A DNA stretch of 64,000 nt from Azospirillum oryzae. Lineage in GTDB: Bacteria > Pseudomonadota > Alphaproteobacteria > Azospirillales > Azospirillaceae. The DNA lies in assembly GCF_900177515.1 (NCBI RefSeq), contig NZ_FXAK01000005.1, forward strand, positions 504,501 to 568,500, given 5' to 3'. Made by a program: the position numbers and the translations under genes. Positions 43,950 through 59,614 of this stretch are shown one piece after another (the stretch's first letter is position 1; every line of letters begins with the position of its first letter). The notes under the pieces were generated by a model. The model was not told the DNA's origin. It saw nothing but the letters and a program-made list of their open reading frames with translations, and searched no databases.

Positions 43950-45983
43950 ATGAGAAAGCTGCTGATCGCGCTGGCCGTCATCGTCGGTTTGGTCGTCGTC
44001 GCGGTGGCCGCTCTGCCCTTCGTCCTGACCGGGGATTTCATCGCCCAGCGCATCGCCGCGGCGGTGAAGGAGCGCACCGGCCGCGATCTCGACCTCCGGA
44101 TCGCCTCGGTATCGCTGTTCCCGCGGCTGAAGGCGGCGATCGCATCGGCGGCCCTGTCCGACGTGCCCGGCAGCGGACGTCCGCCGATGGTGGAGGTCGG
44201 GAGCGCCAATCTGGAAATGCCGCTGTGGCCCCTGCTGCACGGCACTGTGGAACTGGAGCGCCTACGTGTCGACGGCCTGCGGGCCAATCTGGTGGTGGAT
44301 GCCGGCGGGCGCGCCAATTGGGACTTTGACGGCCAAGGCACGGTCCAGGGCAGCCAGACTGCCGGTTCCGACGGCCAGAAACCCCAAGAGCTTCCCGACC
44401 TGCGGTTCGGCGATGTCCGCATCGGCACTGTGGCGGCCAACTACACCGACCAACGGTCCGGCCAGTCCGTCGCCCTGTCGGACGGGTCGCTGGTGGTGGC
44501 GATGCCCGATTTCGACACGCCGGCCCATATCGAAGGCCATGCCGCGGTCAACGGGCGCGCGCTGACCCTGACGGCCCAGGTCGCCTCCCCTCGCGCGCTG
44601 GCCGCAGGTAATCCGACGGCCGTGCAAGGGCAACTGGCATCCGACCTGTTCGAGGCCAAACTGGATGCAAAGCCGGAGGCCGACGGCCACACTGGCGGGC
44701 CGCTGACGGTGTCGGTGCCGGACGTCCCCGCCCTGGCCAAGTGGCTGGGGGTGCCGAACCCGGCGACGCTGCCGGTGCGCACGGTCCGCCTCACCGGCAA
44801 GGCCGGTCTCGGTGGGCCGCAGGCGTCGCTGGACGATTTCACTCTGGCACTCGACGACGTCAGGGCCAGTGGTGCGGTGAGCGCGGACTGGTCGGGCAAG
44901 GTGCCGGCGGTGACGCTGCGGGCATCGGTCGATCCGCTGGACCTCGACCGCTACCTTCCCGCGCCCGCCCCGGCCGCGCCGGCCCAGACACCCGCGCCCG
45001 GTTCCGCGGACGCCGGGTGGAGCGACGAGCCGATCGATGTTTCCCCCTTGCAGCGTCTGAACCTGGATGCGGTCGTCGACAGCAAGGGGACCAGAATCCG
45101 GGGCATCGGAATCGGGCCCACCCGTACCAGCATCAATCTTCGGGACGGCGTTCTGGCCGTCGATGTGCCGGACATTCCCGCCTTCGGCGGCCACAGCAGC
45201 AGCGGACTGAAGGTGGACGCCACGAAGCAGCCGGCGAGCTATGCGCTGACGATGACCGCCAACGGCCTGCAGGCCGAACAGGTGCTGGCGACCTTCGCCG
45301 GGACCAACGTGATCCGCGGGACGACCGCGCTGAACATTGACGTGACCTCGGCCGGCGGCAACCAGAAGGCGCTGGTGTCCGCCCTGATGGGCACAACCCA
45401 CATCCTGTTCCGCGACGGTGCGCTGCGGGGGATCAACATCGCGGCCATCCTTCGCGATCCGGTCGCCGCCGCCACCGGGCGGATGCAGGACGCTGCGCGG
45501 GAAACCGATTTCGCCGAGTTCGGGGGCAACTTCCGCCTGGATCACGGGGTGGCCCGCACCGGCGATCTGCGCATGCTGGCCCCGATCTTCCGCGTGGAGG
45601 GGCAGGGCACGGTGTCGCTGCCCGACCGGCGACTGGACCTCCGCTTGGAGCCGACGGTGACGTCCAGCTTGAAGGGGCAGGGCGGGCAGTTCGAACAGGC
45701 CGGCGTGACGATCCCGGTCCTGGTGACGGGCAGCTTCGGGGCCCCCTCGATCCAACCGGATTTCAGCGGGGTCGCCCTGTCCGCCATCAAGGACCCGGCA
45801 AAGGCCGCCGAGGCGGTGCGGCGCCTGAAGGAAGGCGCCTCGCCGGCCGACATCCTCGGCGGTTTCCTCGGCTCAGGCAATTCCGGCAATGCCGGGGCTT
45901 CCGACAAACCGGCGGGAAACCTGCCCCTGCCGATCCCGGGCGGCCAGTTGCCGCCGGCCCTCAAGGACCTGTTCGGCCGGTGA
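43950..45983 (+). CDS. AsmA-family protein
   Basis: The ATG at 43950 has a strong AAAGGAGGG upstream; the frame before it overlaps the end of the SulP region. The 677-residue protein has one N-terminal membrane helix (LLIALAVIVGLVVVAVAALPFVL), then the AsmA N-terminal region (GDFIAQRIAAAVKERTGRDL; SVSLFPRLKAAI; RVDGLRANLVVD), a long beta-rich middle and the AsmA C-terminal conserved block (TALNIDVTSAGGNQKALVSALMG, DGALRGINIAAILRDP). It is an inner-membrane-anchored periplasmic protein of the AsmA/TamB-like lipid-transfer group. The terminal region is glycine- and alanine-rich. No clear operon partner. Confidence 0.9.
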   Translation: MRKLLIALAVIVGLVVVAVAALPFVLTGDFIAQRIAAAVKERTGRDLDLRIASVSLFPRLKAAIASAALSDVPGSGRPPMVEVGSANLEMPLWPLLHGTVELERLRVDGLRANLVVDAGGRANWDFDGQGTVQGSQTAGSDGQKPQELPDLRFGDVRIGTVAANYTDQRSGQSVALSDGSLVVAMPDFDTPAHIEGHAAVNGRALTLTAQVASPRALAAGNPTAVQGQLASDLFEAKLDAKPEADGHTGGPLTVSVPDVPALAKWLGVPNPATLPVRTVRLTGKAGLGGPQASLDDFTLALDDVRASGAVSADWSGKVPAVTLRASVDPLDLDRYLPAPAPAAPAQTPAPGSADAGWSDEPIDVSPLQRLNLDAVVDSKGTRIRGIGIGPTRTSINLRDGVLAVDVPDIPAFGGHSSSGLKVDATKQPASYALTMTANGLQAEQVLATFAGTNVIRGTTALNIDVTSAGGNQKALVSALMGTTHILFRDGALRGINIAAILRDPVAAATGRMQDAARETDFAEFGGNFRLDHGVARTGDLRMLAPIFRVEGQGTVSLPDRRLDLRLEPTVTSSLKGQGGQFEQAGVTIPVLVTGSFGAPSIQPDFSGVALSAIKDPAKAAEAVRRLKEGASPADILGGFLGSGNSGNAGASDKPAGNLPLPIPGGQLPPALKDLFGR

Positions 45984-46010
45984 GGTGTGCCGGTCGGCGC
46001 CCGGATGCCG

Positions 46011-46349
46011 TCAATCGAAGCTGAAGCCCTGGTCCTTCATGTAGATGTTCTTGACCTTGCACCAGTCGACGCTGAACTTCTCCGACTCATAGCCGACCCA
46101 GTCGACCTTGAAGGGCACGACGCAGTTGCCTTCGTTGCTGCCCCAGTCCATCTCGGCGGATTCGCCGGGCTTTAGCTTGAAATCGATCCAGTTCTTGCTC
46201 CACGCGCCATTTTCATAGGTGCGGAAGCCGTTGATGACGTAGTCGGACGATTTGTTGTGCAGGTTGAACTTGTAGGTGTCCGCCGCCTGGGCGGAGACGG
46301 CAGCGCCCGTCAGGGCGGCGAGGACGGCGAGAAATGCGAAGCTGCGCAC
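46011..46349 (-). CDS. Small exported protein of unknown function
   Basis: A 112-residue protein with a Sec signal (MRSFAFLAVLAALTGAAVSAQA, cleavage near AQA) and a mature domain of about 90 residues rich in aromatic and polar residues: FNLHNKSSDYVINGFRTYENG, MDWGSNEGNCVVPF and WCKVKNIYMKDQGFSFD. Two cysteines could form a disulfide. GAGGTG precedes the ATG. The fold looks beta-rich and resembles small periplasmic proteins of uncharacterised families; no function can be assigned. It converges with the AsmA-family gene (27-bp gap) and is divergent from dienelactone hydrolase across 196 bp. Confidence 0.75.
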   Translation of the reverse strand: MRSFAFLAVLAALTGAAVSAQAADTYKFNLHNKSSDYVINGFRTYENGAWSKNWIDFKLKPGESAEMDWGSNEGNCVVPFKVDWVGYESEKFSVDWCKVKNIYMKDQGFSFD

Positions 46350-46545
46350 GGTTTCACCTCGTCAGGGGGTAAGCCGGCCATGATGGCCGCAGTCCACACT
46401 GTGACGAGGCAATAATCCGAACGGAAGAGCGGATATGACCATCGTAGCGGTCGGCTGCCCTGTCGCCAGTTGCCGTGACGGTCCAGAGCCCTATGATCCT
46501 CGGCAATGACCGCCTGGACGGTCTCGCAAGATGAGGGTTCGGGAC

Positions 46546-47223
46546 ATGAGTGACGCATCAGCCGCCGGCTGGATCGAACTGACAGCGGCGGACGGCCACC
46601 GGCTGCGCGCCTATCGGGCGCCGGCCAAGGGCGAGGAAATCGGGCGCCTGATCGTGGCGCCGGAGATCTTCGGCATCAACCACCACATCCGCAGCGTCTG
46701 CGACGGCTTTGCCCAGCAGGGCTTCACCACCGTGGCGCCCGACCTGTTCGACCGGGCCGAGCGCGGTGTGGAACTGCCCTATGATGATGCCGGCATCCAG
46801 CGTGGCATCGCGCTGAAGGGCGCGGTGGCGACCGCCGACGCCCTGCAGGACGTCGCCGCGGCGCTGGCCCATCTGGGCGGTGACGGGTCGGCGGCCATCG
46901 TCGGCTATTGCTGGGGCGGCAGCATCGCCTGGGCGGCGGCCTCGAACCTGCCGGTGCGCGCGGCCATCGGCTATTACGGTGGGGAGATCGGCAAGACGCT
47001 GGACAGCGCCCCGCGCGTGCCGACCCTGCTGCATTTCGGCGAGCAGGACCACGCCATCCCGCTGTCGGTCGCCGAGGGGGTAAGCTCGCGCTATCCGTGG
47101 GTGCCGGTGCATGTCTATCCGGCCGGCCACGGCTTCAACTGTGACGAGCGGGGGAGCTTCCATCCGGAAAGTGCGGTTCTTGCGCTTCGCCGGACCGTCG
47201 GGCTGCTGCGGGCGGTGTTCTGA
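46546..47223 (+). CDS. Dienelactone hydrolase family protein
   Basis: The ATG at 46546 follows GAGGG; an in-frame ATG at 46531 is less well spaced. The 225-residue alpha/beta hydrolase has the dienelactone hydrolase triad: nucleophile cysteine in GYCWGGSIAW, aspartate in GEQDHAIPL and histidine in GHGFNCDERGSF. It hydrolyses lactones or esters, classically dienelactone in chlorocatechol breakdown, but most homologues have no known substrate. Its last 89 bp overlap, on the opposite strand, the tail of msrQ. Confidence 0.88.
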   Translation: MSDASAAGWIELTAADGHRLRAYRAPAKGEEIGRLIVAPEIFGINHHIRSVCDGFAQQGFTTVAPDLFDRAERGVELPYDDAGIQRGIALKGAVATADALQDVAAALAHLGGDGSAAIVGYCWGGSIAWAAASNLPVRAAIGYYGGEIGKTLDSAPRVPTLLHFGEQDHAIPLSVAEGVSSRYPWVPVHVYPAGHGFNCDERGSFHPESAVLALRRTVGLLRAVF

Positions 47224-47884
47224 CCGGCCGCGGTACGACCGGTCGAGCATCCTTCCGCCGTCTGTCCTTATGGGATCCCAGCCGGATCGGCCAGCGGCGG
47301 AAGGCCAGCAGCCCGATGCAGATCAGCGCATAGACCAGCGGCGCCGTCTGCCAGCCCTTCACCAGCATGATGAAGTGCAGGCAGCCGGCCAAGCCGGCGA
47401 TGAACACGCCTTTGTGCAGGGCGCGCCAGTTCTTGCCGCCCAGCCGCTTGACCATGCCGTCGGTGGAGGTGGCGGTCAGCGCCGTCAGGATCAGGAAGGC
47501 ACCCATGCCGACCGTGATGTAGGGCCGCTTGACGATGTCCTTCCAGATCGCCGGCCAGTCGAAGAACTGGTCCAGCCCGATATAGGTGGACAGATGGACG
47601 CTGGCGTAGAAGAAGGCGAACAGCCCCAGCATCCGGCGGAACCGCGCCAGCCCGGCCACGCCCGTCAGCATGCGCAACGGCGTCAGCGCCAGCGCGATCA
47701 GCAAGAAGCGCAGGGCCCAGAGTCCGCTGGCCTTGACGCTTTCCAGCACCGGCTCGGCTCCCAATTTGCCGGTGTAGGCGAGCCAGACGGTCCAGACCAG
47801 GGGAACCAGGGCGGCGGTGAAGACGACCGGCTTGGCCCAGCGGGACGCAAGGGCCGCGTTGGCGGCGGCGCGGAAATCGGACAT
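47135..47884 (-). CDS. msrQ: MsrQ, heme-binding membrane subunit of the methionine sulfoxide reductase system
   Basis: A 249-residue membrane protein with about six helices and the histidines of the ferric reductase-like fold (ASVHLSTYIGLDQF, NWRALHKGVFIAGLAGCLHFI). It passes electrons from quinol or flavin to periplasmic MsrP, which repairs methionine sulfoxide in envelope proteins. Its start follows the msrP stop by 2 bp. The last 30 or so residues form a hydrophilic arginine/proline-rich tail absent from typical MsrQ and run antisense across the end of the dienelactone hydrolase gene. Confidence 0.92.
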   Translation of the reverse strand: MSDFRAAANAALASRWAKPVVFTAALVPLVWTVWLAYTGKLGAEPVLESVKASGLWALRFLLIALALTPLRMLTGVAGLARFRRMLGLFAFFYASVHLSTYIGLDQFFDWPAIWKDIVKRPYITVGMGAFLILTALTATSTDGMVKRLGGKNWRALHKGVFIAGLAGCLHFIMLVKGWQTAPLVYALICIGLLAFRRWPIRLGSHKDRRRKDARPVVPRPVRTPPAAARRSGEAQEPHFPDGSSPARHS

Positions 47885-47886
47885 CG

Positions 47887-48834
47887 TCAGAAATTCGCCT
47901 TCAGGTCCATCCCGGTATAGAGCGACGCGACCTCTTCGCCGTAGCCGTTGAAGGGCAGCGTCTTGCGGCGGGAGAATTCGCCGACCCGCCGTTCCGTCGC
48001 CTGGCTCCAGCGCGGGTGGTCGACCGCGGGATTGACGTTTGAATAGAAGCCGTATTCACTGGGCTGCGATTTGTTCCAGGCAGTCGGCGGCTGCTCCTTC
48101 ACCAGCGTGATCTTGACGATCGACTTGATCGACTTGAAGCCGTATTTCCACGGCACCACCAGCCGGATCGGCGCGCCGTTCTGGTTGGGCAGCACCTCGC
48201 CATACATGCCGACGGCAAGCAGGGTCAGCGGGTGCATGGCCTCATCAAGCCGCAGCCCCTCGGTATAGGGCCAGTCCAGCACCCAGGAGCGCAGGCCCGG
48301 CATCTGCTTCGGGTCGTTCAGTGTCTGGAAGGCGACGTATTTGGCGTTGCCGGTCGGCTCCACCCGCTTCAGCAGTTCGGCCAGCGGGAAGCCGACCCAG
48401 GGGATCACCATCGACCAGCCTTCGACGCAGCGCAGGCGGTAGATGCGTTCCTCCATCGGGAATTTCAGCATGTCCTCGATGCCGATGGTCGTCGGCTTGG
48501 CAACCTCGCCGCCGATGGCGATTTCCCACGGGCGGGTCTTCAGCGTGCCGGCATTCTCGGCCGGATCGCTCTTGCCGGTGCCGAACTCGTAGAAATTATT
48601 GTAGGTGGTGGCCGACTTCATCGGCGTCGTCGGGTCGAACTTCGGATCGGCCGGCTTGATTGTGGTCGGCGCCTCGAAGGCGGCGGCGAGCGCGTTGCCG
48701 CTCCACACCGGCAGGCTGCCCAGCGCCATCGCGGCGGCACCGCCGGCCATCAGGCTGCGGCGCGACAGGAAAAGCTCCCGCGGCGTCACCTCGTCTTCGC
48801 GTGCCTGCGACGCGGTGGGGAATTTGAACAGCAT
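47887..48834 (-). CDS. msrP: MsrP, periplasmic molybdopterin-dependent methionine sulfoxide reductase
   Basis: The ATG at 48834 follows GAGAGGG; a longer frame to 48897 is not supported. The 315-residue protein carries a twin-arginine signal ([19 protein letters not shown]) as expected for a molybdoenzyme folded before export. The sulfite oxidase-type core has the molybdenum-ligating cysteine in [15 protein letters not shown], then [19 protein letters not shown] and [16 protein letters not shown]. It reduces methionine sulfoxide in periplasmic proteins with electrons from MsrQ, encoded directly downstream. Confidence 0.94.
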   Translation of the reverse strand: MLFKFPTASQAREDEVTPRELFLSRRSLMAGGAAAMALGSLPVWSGNALAAAFEAPTTIKPADPKFDPTTPMKSATTYNNFYEFGTGKSDPAENAGTLKTRPWEIAIGGEVAKPTTIGIEDMLKFPMEERIYRLRCVEGWSMVIPWVGFPLAELLKRVEPTGNAKYVAFQTLNDPKQMPGLRSWVLDWPYTEGLRLDEAMHPLTLLAVGMYGEVLPNQNGAPIRLVVPWKYGFKSIKSIVKITLVKEQPPTAWNKSQPSEYGFYSNVNPAVDHPRWSQATERRVGEFSRRKTLPFNGYGEEVASLYTGMDLKANF

Positions 48835-49627
48835 CGACCCTCTCCCGAACGGACCATTCCTGCCACTAACCATAGGTCCGCAGCCGGCCGTCGGCAAATC
48901 ACAGGGTCTACACGATTGCGTGAGCGGGGATTCAGCGCCGGCCCAGTGGGATCACCACCGCCGGTCCGCCGAACCCGCCGCCGCGCGCCGCGCGCCGTAC
49001 CGGAAAGGGCAGAACGTCAGCCGGAGGTCGTGGTGGGCTGAGCATCGGCAATCCGGGCATTCCAGCGAAAGAATGGGCCAAGGCCACGCTCTGTTGGCAG
49101 GCGCGCATCCAAGAGAGCATGCAGCACATCGAAGCCTGCATGGTGAATGTCCACAGAGTCATGGCCAAGCCCCGGGCTGTGAAGAAGGTCGGGTCGTCTT
49201 GCCCCGCGGGAAGCGGCCGGTGCCGGAAAGACCCGCCGTGGCTGGATCCTTAACGATAACGGCGGGTAAATCGTTCCGGCGTCCGCGTGATGCGCAATGG
49301 TCGTTCGGCTGAATGACTGAGCTGAGGAGAGCGTCCAAGCACAAGAACCGACCCTCTCCAACGTAAGTCATAGGCGTAATCCTTCCGCACGAATCGCAAG
49401 CGCCTACGAAAGGCTAAATTGACCGGAATCGCCTTTACTTCATCGTGCGGGGCTGTAGGACTGCGCAGTCGCCCTTCCAACTGGGGCGGTGTACACACAG
49501 TCCTGATGCGGGTATTCGGCTTTCCGGTTGTGTAGGCTTGCGTTTTCTTCGACCGCACAACCAGGCGGTCTTGGGGATGGGCGGAGCGCGGTCCATGGTG
49601 GGCTCGGCGCGCGGATTGGGGAACGGC
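48835..49627. other. 793-bp region without a confident gene
   Basis: It lies between the leftward msrP gene and the rightward giant kinase. Several open frames exist on both strands but none has both a family signature and a start with ribosome-binding site. A coding-like fragment is at 49119-49253. The last part (about 49370-49440) is lower in G+C and contains a TAGGCG...CGCCTA inverted pair at about 49372-49413, perhaps the kinase promoter. Confidence 0.6.
49119..49253 (+). pseudogene. Possible gene remnant (coding-like 44-codon fragment)
   Basis: From ATG 49119 to TAA 49253 the frame reads as a hydrophilic, helix-forming peptide beginning MQHIEACMVNVHRVMAKP. The same frame stays protein-like for about 25 codons before the ATG (AKEWAKATLCWQARIQES) back to about 49041, where no start codon or ribosome-binding site is found. 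This looks like the end of a gene that has lost its 5' part. The family is not recognised; it may also be chance. Confidence 0.3.
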
Positions 49628-55527
<5,900 letters not shown>

Positions 55528-55531
<4 letters not shown>

Positions 55532-57906
55532 CGCGGCGCAAGCTCCAGACGGCGAGGCGGGGGCGGCGAGCGCCCTTCGTCCCGCCGCCCGCCTCTCCGG
55601 TACCGCCGGTTCACCGGTCGGCCCTGCTCGGCACCACCAGCCTTCCGATACCCGGCGAGGAAGCCGTTCGCCAGACGCTTCTGCCGGCGGCCCCAGCGCC
55701 CGACGTGACGCCGGTGCCACCGCCCGCCGGCCCGGCTGCCGTCCCCGCGGGATGGGAAAGCGGAACCATGACCAGCGATTCGAATCCCCAGCCCGACAAG
55801 GCGGACGTCGCGATCCTGATCGTCGACGACGACCCGCGGAACCTGTTCGCCGTGCGTGAGACGCTGGAGGATCTGGGGGCGCAACTGGTGCTCGCCCGCT
55901 CGGGCGAGGAGGCGCTGAAGCATCTGCTGCGCCAGGACTTCGCCCTGATCCTGCTGGACGTGCACATGCCGGGCATGGACGGCTACGAGACGGCGGAGCT
56001 GATCCGCCTGCGCGAGAAATCCCGCCACATCCCGATCATCTTCCTGACCGCCATCAACAAGGACGAGACGCATATCTTCCGCGGCTATGCCACCGGCGCC
56101 GTGGATTACATGTTCAAGCCCGTCGACCCGCTGATCCTGAAATGCAAGGTGGCGGTCTTCGTCGACCTCTACCGCAAGACCGAGGAGGTGAAGCGCGAGG
56201 TCGAGGCCAAGCAGCGCCTGCTGGACGAGAATGAGCGCGTGCGGCGCGAGATGCGGCAGGCCGAACAGGCGCTGCGCCGGTCGGAGGAGCGGCAGGCGCT
56301 GATCCTGGGCCAGCTTCCCATCGTGCTCTACACTGCCGATCTGACTTCGGGCATTCCGTTCCGCTATTTGTCGGACACCACGGAAACGGTGCTGGGCTGC
56401 CCCGCCGCCCGCTTCATCGAGGATCCGCAATTCTGGGAAAGCGGGCTGCATCCGGACGACCGCAGCCGCGTGCTGCGGCAGCTGGAATCGGTTCACGAGA
56501 CCGGGCTGACCATGGTGGAATATCGCTGGCGTGGCCCGGACGGCGGCGAACGGCATCTGCTGGACCAGGCCGTCGTCGTGCGCGACGAGGACGGCGTGCC
56601 GACCGAGCTGTTCGGCACCATCATGGACGTGACCGAGACGCGTCAGGCCCAGCAGCAGCTCGCCCATGCGCAGAAGATGGAGATGGTTGGCCGGCTGACC
56701 GGCGGCATTGCCCACGACTTCAACAACATGCTGATGGTGGTGATCGGCAGCCTGGAACGCCTGGTCCCCGGCCTCGCCGACGACCCGAAGGCGGCGCGGC
56801 GGGCGGAGATGGCGCTGCAGGCGGCGCTGCGCTGTTCCGACATGACGCGGCGTCTGCTGACCTTCGCCCGGCGCCAGCAGCTTCACCCGGAGCCGGTGGA
56901 TCTCGGCGCGCTGGTTGCCGGCATGGGCGAGCTGATGGAGCGCACGCTGGGCGGTGCCGTCGCCATCGCCATCGAGGCGCCGCCGGCCGATGCCGAGCCG
57001 TTGTGGACGGCATCGGTGGACCGGTCGCAGGCGGAGTCGGCCCTGCTGAACCTCGTCATCAACGCCCGCGATGCCATGCCCGGCGGCGGAACCCTGCGGA
57101 TCCGCACCGCGAACAGCCGCTTCCGCGAGCCGCAGACGGCACACGGCATGTCGGTGCCGGCCGGCGACTATATCCTGCTGTCGGTGGCGGACAGCGGATG
57201 CGGCATGCCGCCGGATGTGCTGGAGCGCGCTTTCGAGCCCTTCTTCACCACCAAGGAGACGGGGAAGGGCACTGGCCTGGGCCTTGCCATGATCCATGGC
57301 TTCGTCAAGCAGTCGGGCGGGCTGATCGGCATCGACAGCACCCCCGGCACCGGCACCACCTTCCGCCTTTATCTGCCGCGTGCGGCGATGGACGCAGCGC
57401 AAGGCCCCGCTCCGGACGAGGACGGCGCCGACGAGGCCTTCGCCGGACGTGGCGAGACGGTGCTGGTGGTGGATGACGACGCCGACGTGCGGGCGGTCGC
57501 CGTCCAGGCGGTGTCGGCGCTGGGATACCGCGTGCTGGAAGCCGACGGGGCGGAAGCGGCGCTGACCCTGCTGGACCGCCAGCCGGTCGATCTTCTGTTC
57601 ACCGACATCGTGATGCCCGGCGGGCTGAACGGGCGCGAACTGGCACTGGAGGGTTTGCGCCGCCATCCCTCCCTGCGGGTGCTGTTCGCATCCGGCTATG
57701 CCAACGGAACCAGTGCGCCGGAACCGGAGGCCGGCGCATTCGCCGACACCGGCAGCGCCGCCGATCCCGGCGCCGTGCTGGGGGCCGTGCTGAGCCGGGC
57801 GGAAACGTTGCCGAAGCCTTACCGCGACGGCGTTCTGGCCCGCGCCCTGCGGCGCGCGCTGGATTTGCAGGCCCCTCTCGCCCCGGCGGAGGCCGTCCGG
57901 GGATGA
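55528..57906 (+). CDS. Hybrid histidine kinase: REC-PAS-HisKA-HATPase-REC
   Basis: The ATG at 55528 overlaps the giant kinase stop (ATGA), giving 792 residues with a proline-rich N-terminus; ATG 55768 (GGGAAAGCGGAACC upstream) is an alternative that drops this tail. Domains: receiver with Asp144 ([14 protein letters not shown]), coiled coil, PAS ([29 protein letters not shown]), HisKA with His396 ([12 protein letters not shown]), HATPase ([33 protein letters not shown]) and a C-terminal receiver with Asp693 ([11 protein letters not shown]) and KPY. No membrane segment. It is probably phosphorylated by or cross-talks with the upstream poly-HAMP kinase. Signal unknown. Confidence 0.92.
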
Positions 57907-57972
57907 TGAGGGGGATCGAGGGCGGCGCCGTCCCACGCCGCCGGTTGTGCATATCAGGTCAGGTTCCGGTTC

Positions 57973-58347
57973 ATGGTTTTGTCCGACGACGCGCTTACCC
58001 TGCTCAGAAGCTCCATCCGATCCGTCTGGGCGTTGGAACTGCTTTTGCTGTTGCGCCGGCATCCCGATCGCGACTGGTCGAACGGTGACCTCGTGATGGA
58101 GCTGCGCGGCAGCGACGTGGTGGTTCAGGAGGCGCTGGGCGGCTTTCTCGGGGCCGGGCTTCTGGTGGCGCTGGCGGACGGCCGTCACCGCTACCAGCCC
58201 GCCGCCCCGATCCTCGACAAATGGGTTGAGGAGATCGCGCAGGCCTATGCCACCCGTCCGTCCGCCATCATCCGCGAGATCTTCGCGGCACCCGGCAACA
58301 AGGTACAGATCTTTGCCGACTCCTTCAGGTTCCGCCCCAATGATTGA
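57973..58347 (+). CDS. Small winged-helix-like protein of unknown function
   Basis: A 124-residue protein from ATG 57973. Its pattern, RSSIRSVWALELLLLLRRHPDRDWS, then DLVMELRGSDVVVQEALGGFLGAGLLVALADGRHRYQPAAP, looks like a winged helix (a wing formed by GRHRY), followed by a helical tail (WVEEIAQAYATRPSAIIREIF). Similar small proteins sit beside hybrid kinase operons in alphaproteobacteria. It follows the second kinase by 66 bp and probably belongs to the same transcript. Whether it binds DNA or another protein is unknown. Confidence 0.7.
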   Translation: MVLSDDALTLLRSSIRSVWALELLLLLRRHPDRDWSNGDLVMELRGSDVVVQEALGGFLGAGLLVALADGRHRYQPAAPILDKWVEEIAQAYATRPSAIIREIFAAPGNKVQIFADSFRFRPND

Positions 58348-58445
58348 GATTCACTGGACAGAGACGATGCCTGTTCCGACAGTTTCTTCCTTCGACATGT
58401 ATCGGCTCCCCTCCCCGCCGGGGAGAGGGAAAGAAGGGCGCTGAC

Positions 58446-58715
58446 ATGGATGTCATGAAGTCGGCGGTCTATCTGCTGTGCTTTGCCGCCAGCCTTTTGT
58501 GCATGGTCCTGCTGCTGCGCAGTTACCTGCGGTCGCACAGCCGCCTGCTGCTGTGGAGCACGCTGTGTTTCGTCGGGCTGGCGATCAACAACCTGCTGCT
58601 GTTCATCGACGTCGTCGTTCTGCCGACGGAGGTCGACCTGCTGCCGTTCCGCCATCTCTCCGCCCTGGCCGGGGTCGGGATCCTGCTTTACGGCTTCATC
58701 TGGGATGCCGAGTGA
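58446..58715 (+). CDS. Small membrane protein, DUF5985-like
   Basis: An 89-residue protein starting at ATG 58446 (GAAGGG upstream); the longer frame crosses a hairpin at 58411-58425 (CTCCCC arm). It is nearly all hydrophobic, with three predicted helices: SAVYLLCFAASLLCMVLLLR, LLLWSTLCFVGLAINNLLLF and a C-terminal LSALAGVGILLYGFIW. It is followed directly by a similar small membrane protein (stop and start overlap as TGATG), so the two probably form a hetero-oligomer. Their place behind two soluble kinases suggests a signalling accessory role; no function is known. Confidence 0.75.
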   Translation: MDVMKSAVYLLCFAASLLCMVLLLRSYLRSHSRLLLWSTLCFVGLAINNLLLFIDVVVLPTEVDLLPFRHLSALAGVGILLYGFIWDAE

Positions 58716-58990
58716 TGTTGCCAACCACCTACAGTTTCTTCACCGGGGCGCTGGCGGCGCTGTATGCGGTCGCGGGGCTGTTCTTCCTGCGCTTCTGGGC
58801 ACGGACGCGCGATGCACTGTTCGTCAGCTTCGCATTGGCCTTTGCGCTGCTGGCGACCAACCAGATGGTGCTGGCGCTGGGCGGGCTGGAGAGGGAGGAG
58901 CAGAGCTGGGTCTATCTGCTGCGGCTGCTGGCCTTCTCGCTGATCATCGCCGGAATCGTCCGCAAGAACCTGGAGGGACGGCGGCGCTGA
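58715..58990 (+). CDS. Small membrane protein, DUF5985-like
   Basis: A 91-residue partner of the preceding protein, starting at ATG 58715 overlapping its stop. Three hydrophobic segments: FFTGALAALYAVAGLFFLRF, ALFVSFALAFALLATNQMVL and WVYLLRLLAFSLIIAGIV, then a short basic tail (RKNLEGRRR). The two proteins share the same helix order and an N in helix 2 (NNL versus TNQ) but little else. Converges with the lipoprotein gene after 4 bp. Confidence 0.75.
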   Translation: MLPTTYSFFTGALAALYAVAGLFFLRFWARTRDALFVSFALAFALLATNQMVLALGGLEREEQSWVYLLRLLAFSLIIAGIVRKNLEGRRR

Positions 58991-58994
58991 CCGG

Positions 58995-59408
58995 TCATTT
59001 GCGGCCGTCGCCGAAACGGCGGCAGTCCCATTCGTCCGTCCCGGCATCCGCCCGCCCGCCGTTGGAGGTGCGGTAGCGCGCGTCGTCGCACCGGCCGTTG
59101 CCGGCATAGCGGCTGTAGCCGCCCCGGCTTCGGTACCCGCTGTCGTAGCCGTTGCCGTAATAGCCGCCATTGTCGTAGCTGCCGCGACGGTGATGGTGCC
59201 GGCCGCGATTGTAATCGCCATCGTCGTCGTCATCGCCGGCGGTGGCGGCCAGCACGCCCAGCCCGACCACAGCGGCGCCGATCAGCAGGGCGCCCGCCAT
59301 GTCGTCGTTGCCGTTGCCGGCACAGCCGGGCAAGGCCAGCGACACCGCCAGACAAGCGGCCATCATGGTCCTGCCGCCGAAACCTCCGCGCCGTGCCACT
59401 GGTCCCAT
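58995..59408 (-). CDS. Predicted lipoprotein with glycine/tyrosine-rich tail
   Basis: The ATG at 59408 follows AGGAGG; an upstream ATG at 59450 has no site. The 137-residue protein has an N-terminal signal (MMAACLAVSLALPGC) with a lipobox-like LPGC, a short hydrophobic GAALLIG-type segment (ALLIGAAVVGLGVLAA), an acidic DDDDDGD run and a low-complexity tail rich in Gly, Tyr, Arg and His, with two further cysteines near the end (GRCDD; WDCRRF). It is probably an envelope lipoprotein. The low complexity rules out a useful family assignment. Confidence 0.72.
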   Translation of the reverse strand: MGPVARRGGFGGRTMMAACLAVSLALPGCAGNGNDDMAGALLIGAAVVGLGVLAATAGDDDDDGDYNRGRHHHRRGSYDNGGYYGNGYDSGYRSRGGYSRYAGNGRCDDARYRTSNGGRADAGTDEWDCRRFGDGRK

Positions 59409-59614
59409 CGCCGCCTCCTGAAATAGGGCTTCATTGAAGCACAAACACATGAGCAGCGTTTTTCATCCATTACCATTATAATTTCATTTTAGAAATATTG
59501 GCTCCGCGCCGCTTCCGCCCGGCCGGTGCATACGGAAGGCCTGCGGCGGGGCTTGGCCCGGCAGGCGGGAAGCCCTATGGTCGGGCAGCTGTCGCCAATA
59601 TCGGGAGTGCGTGG

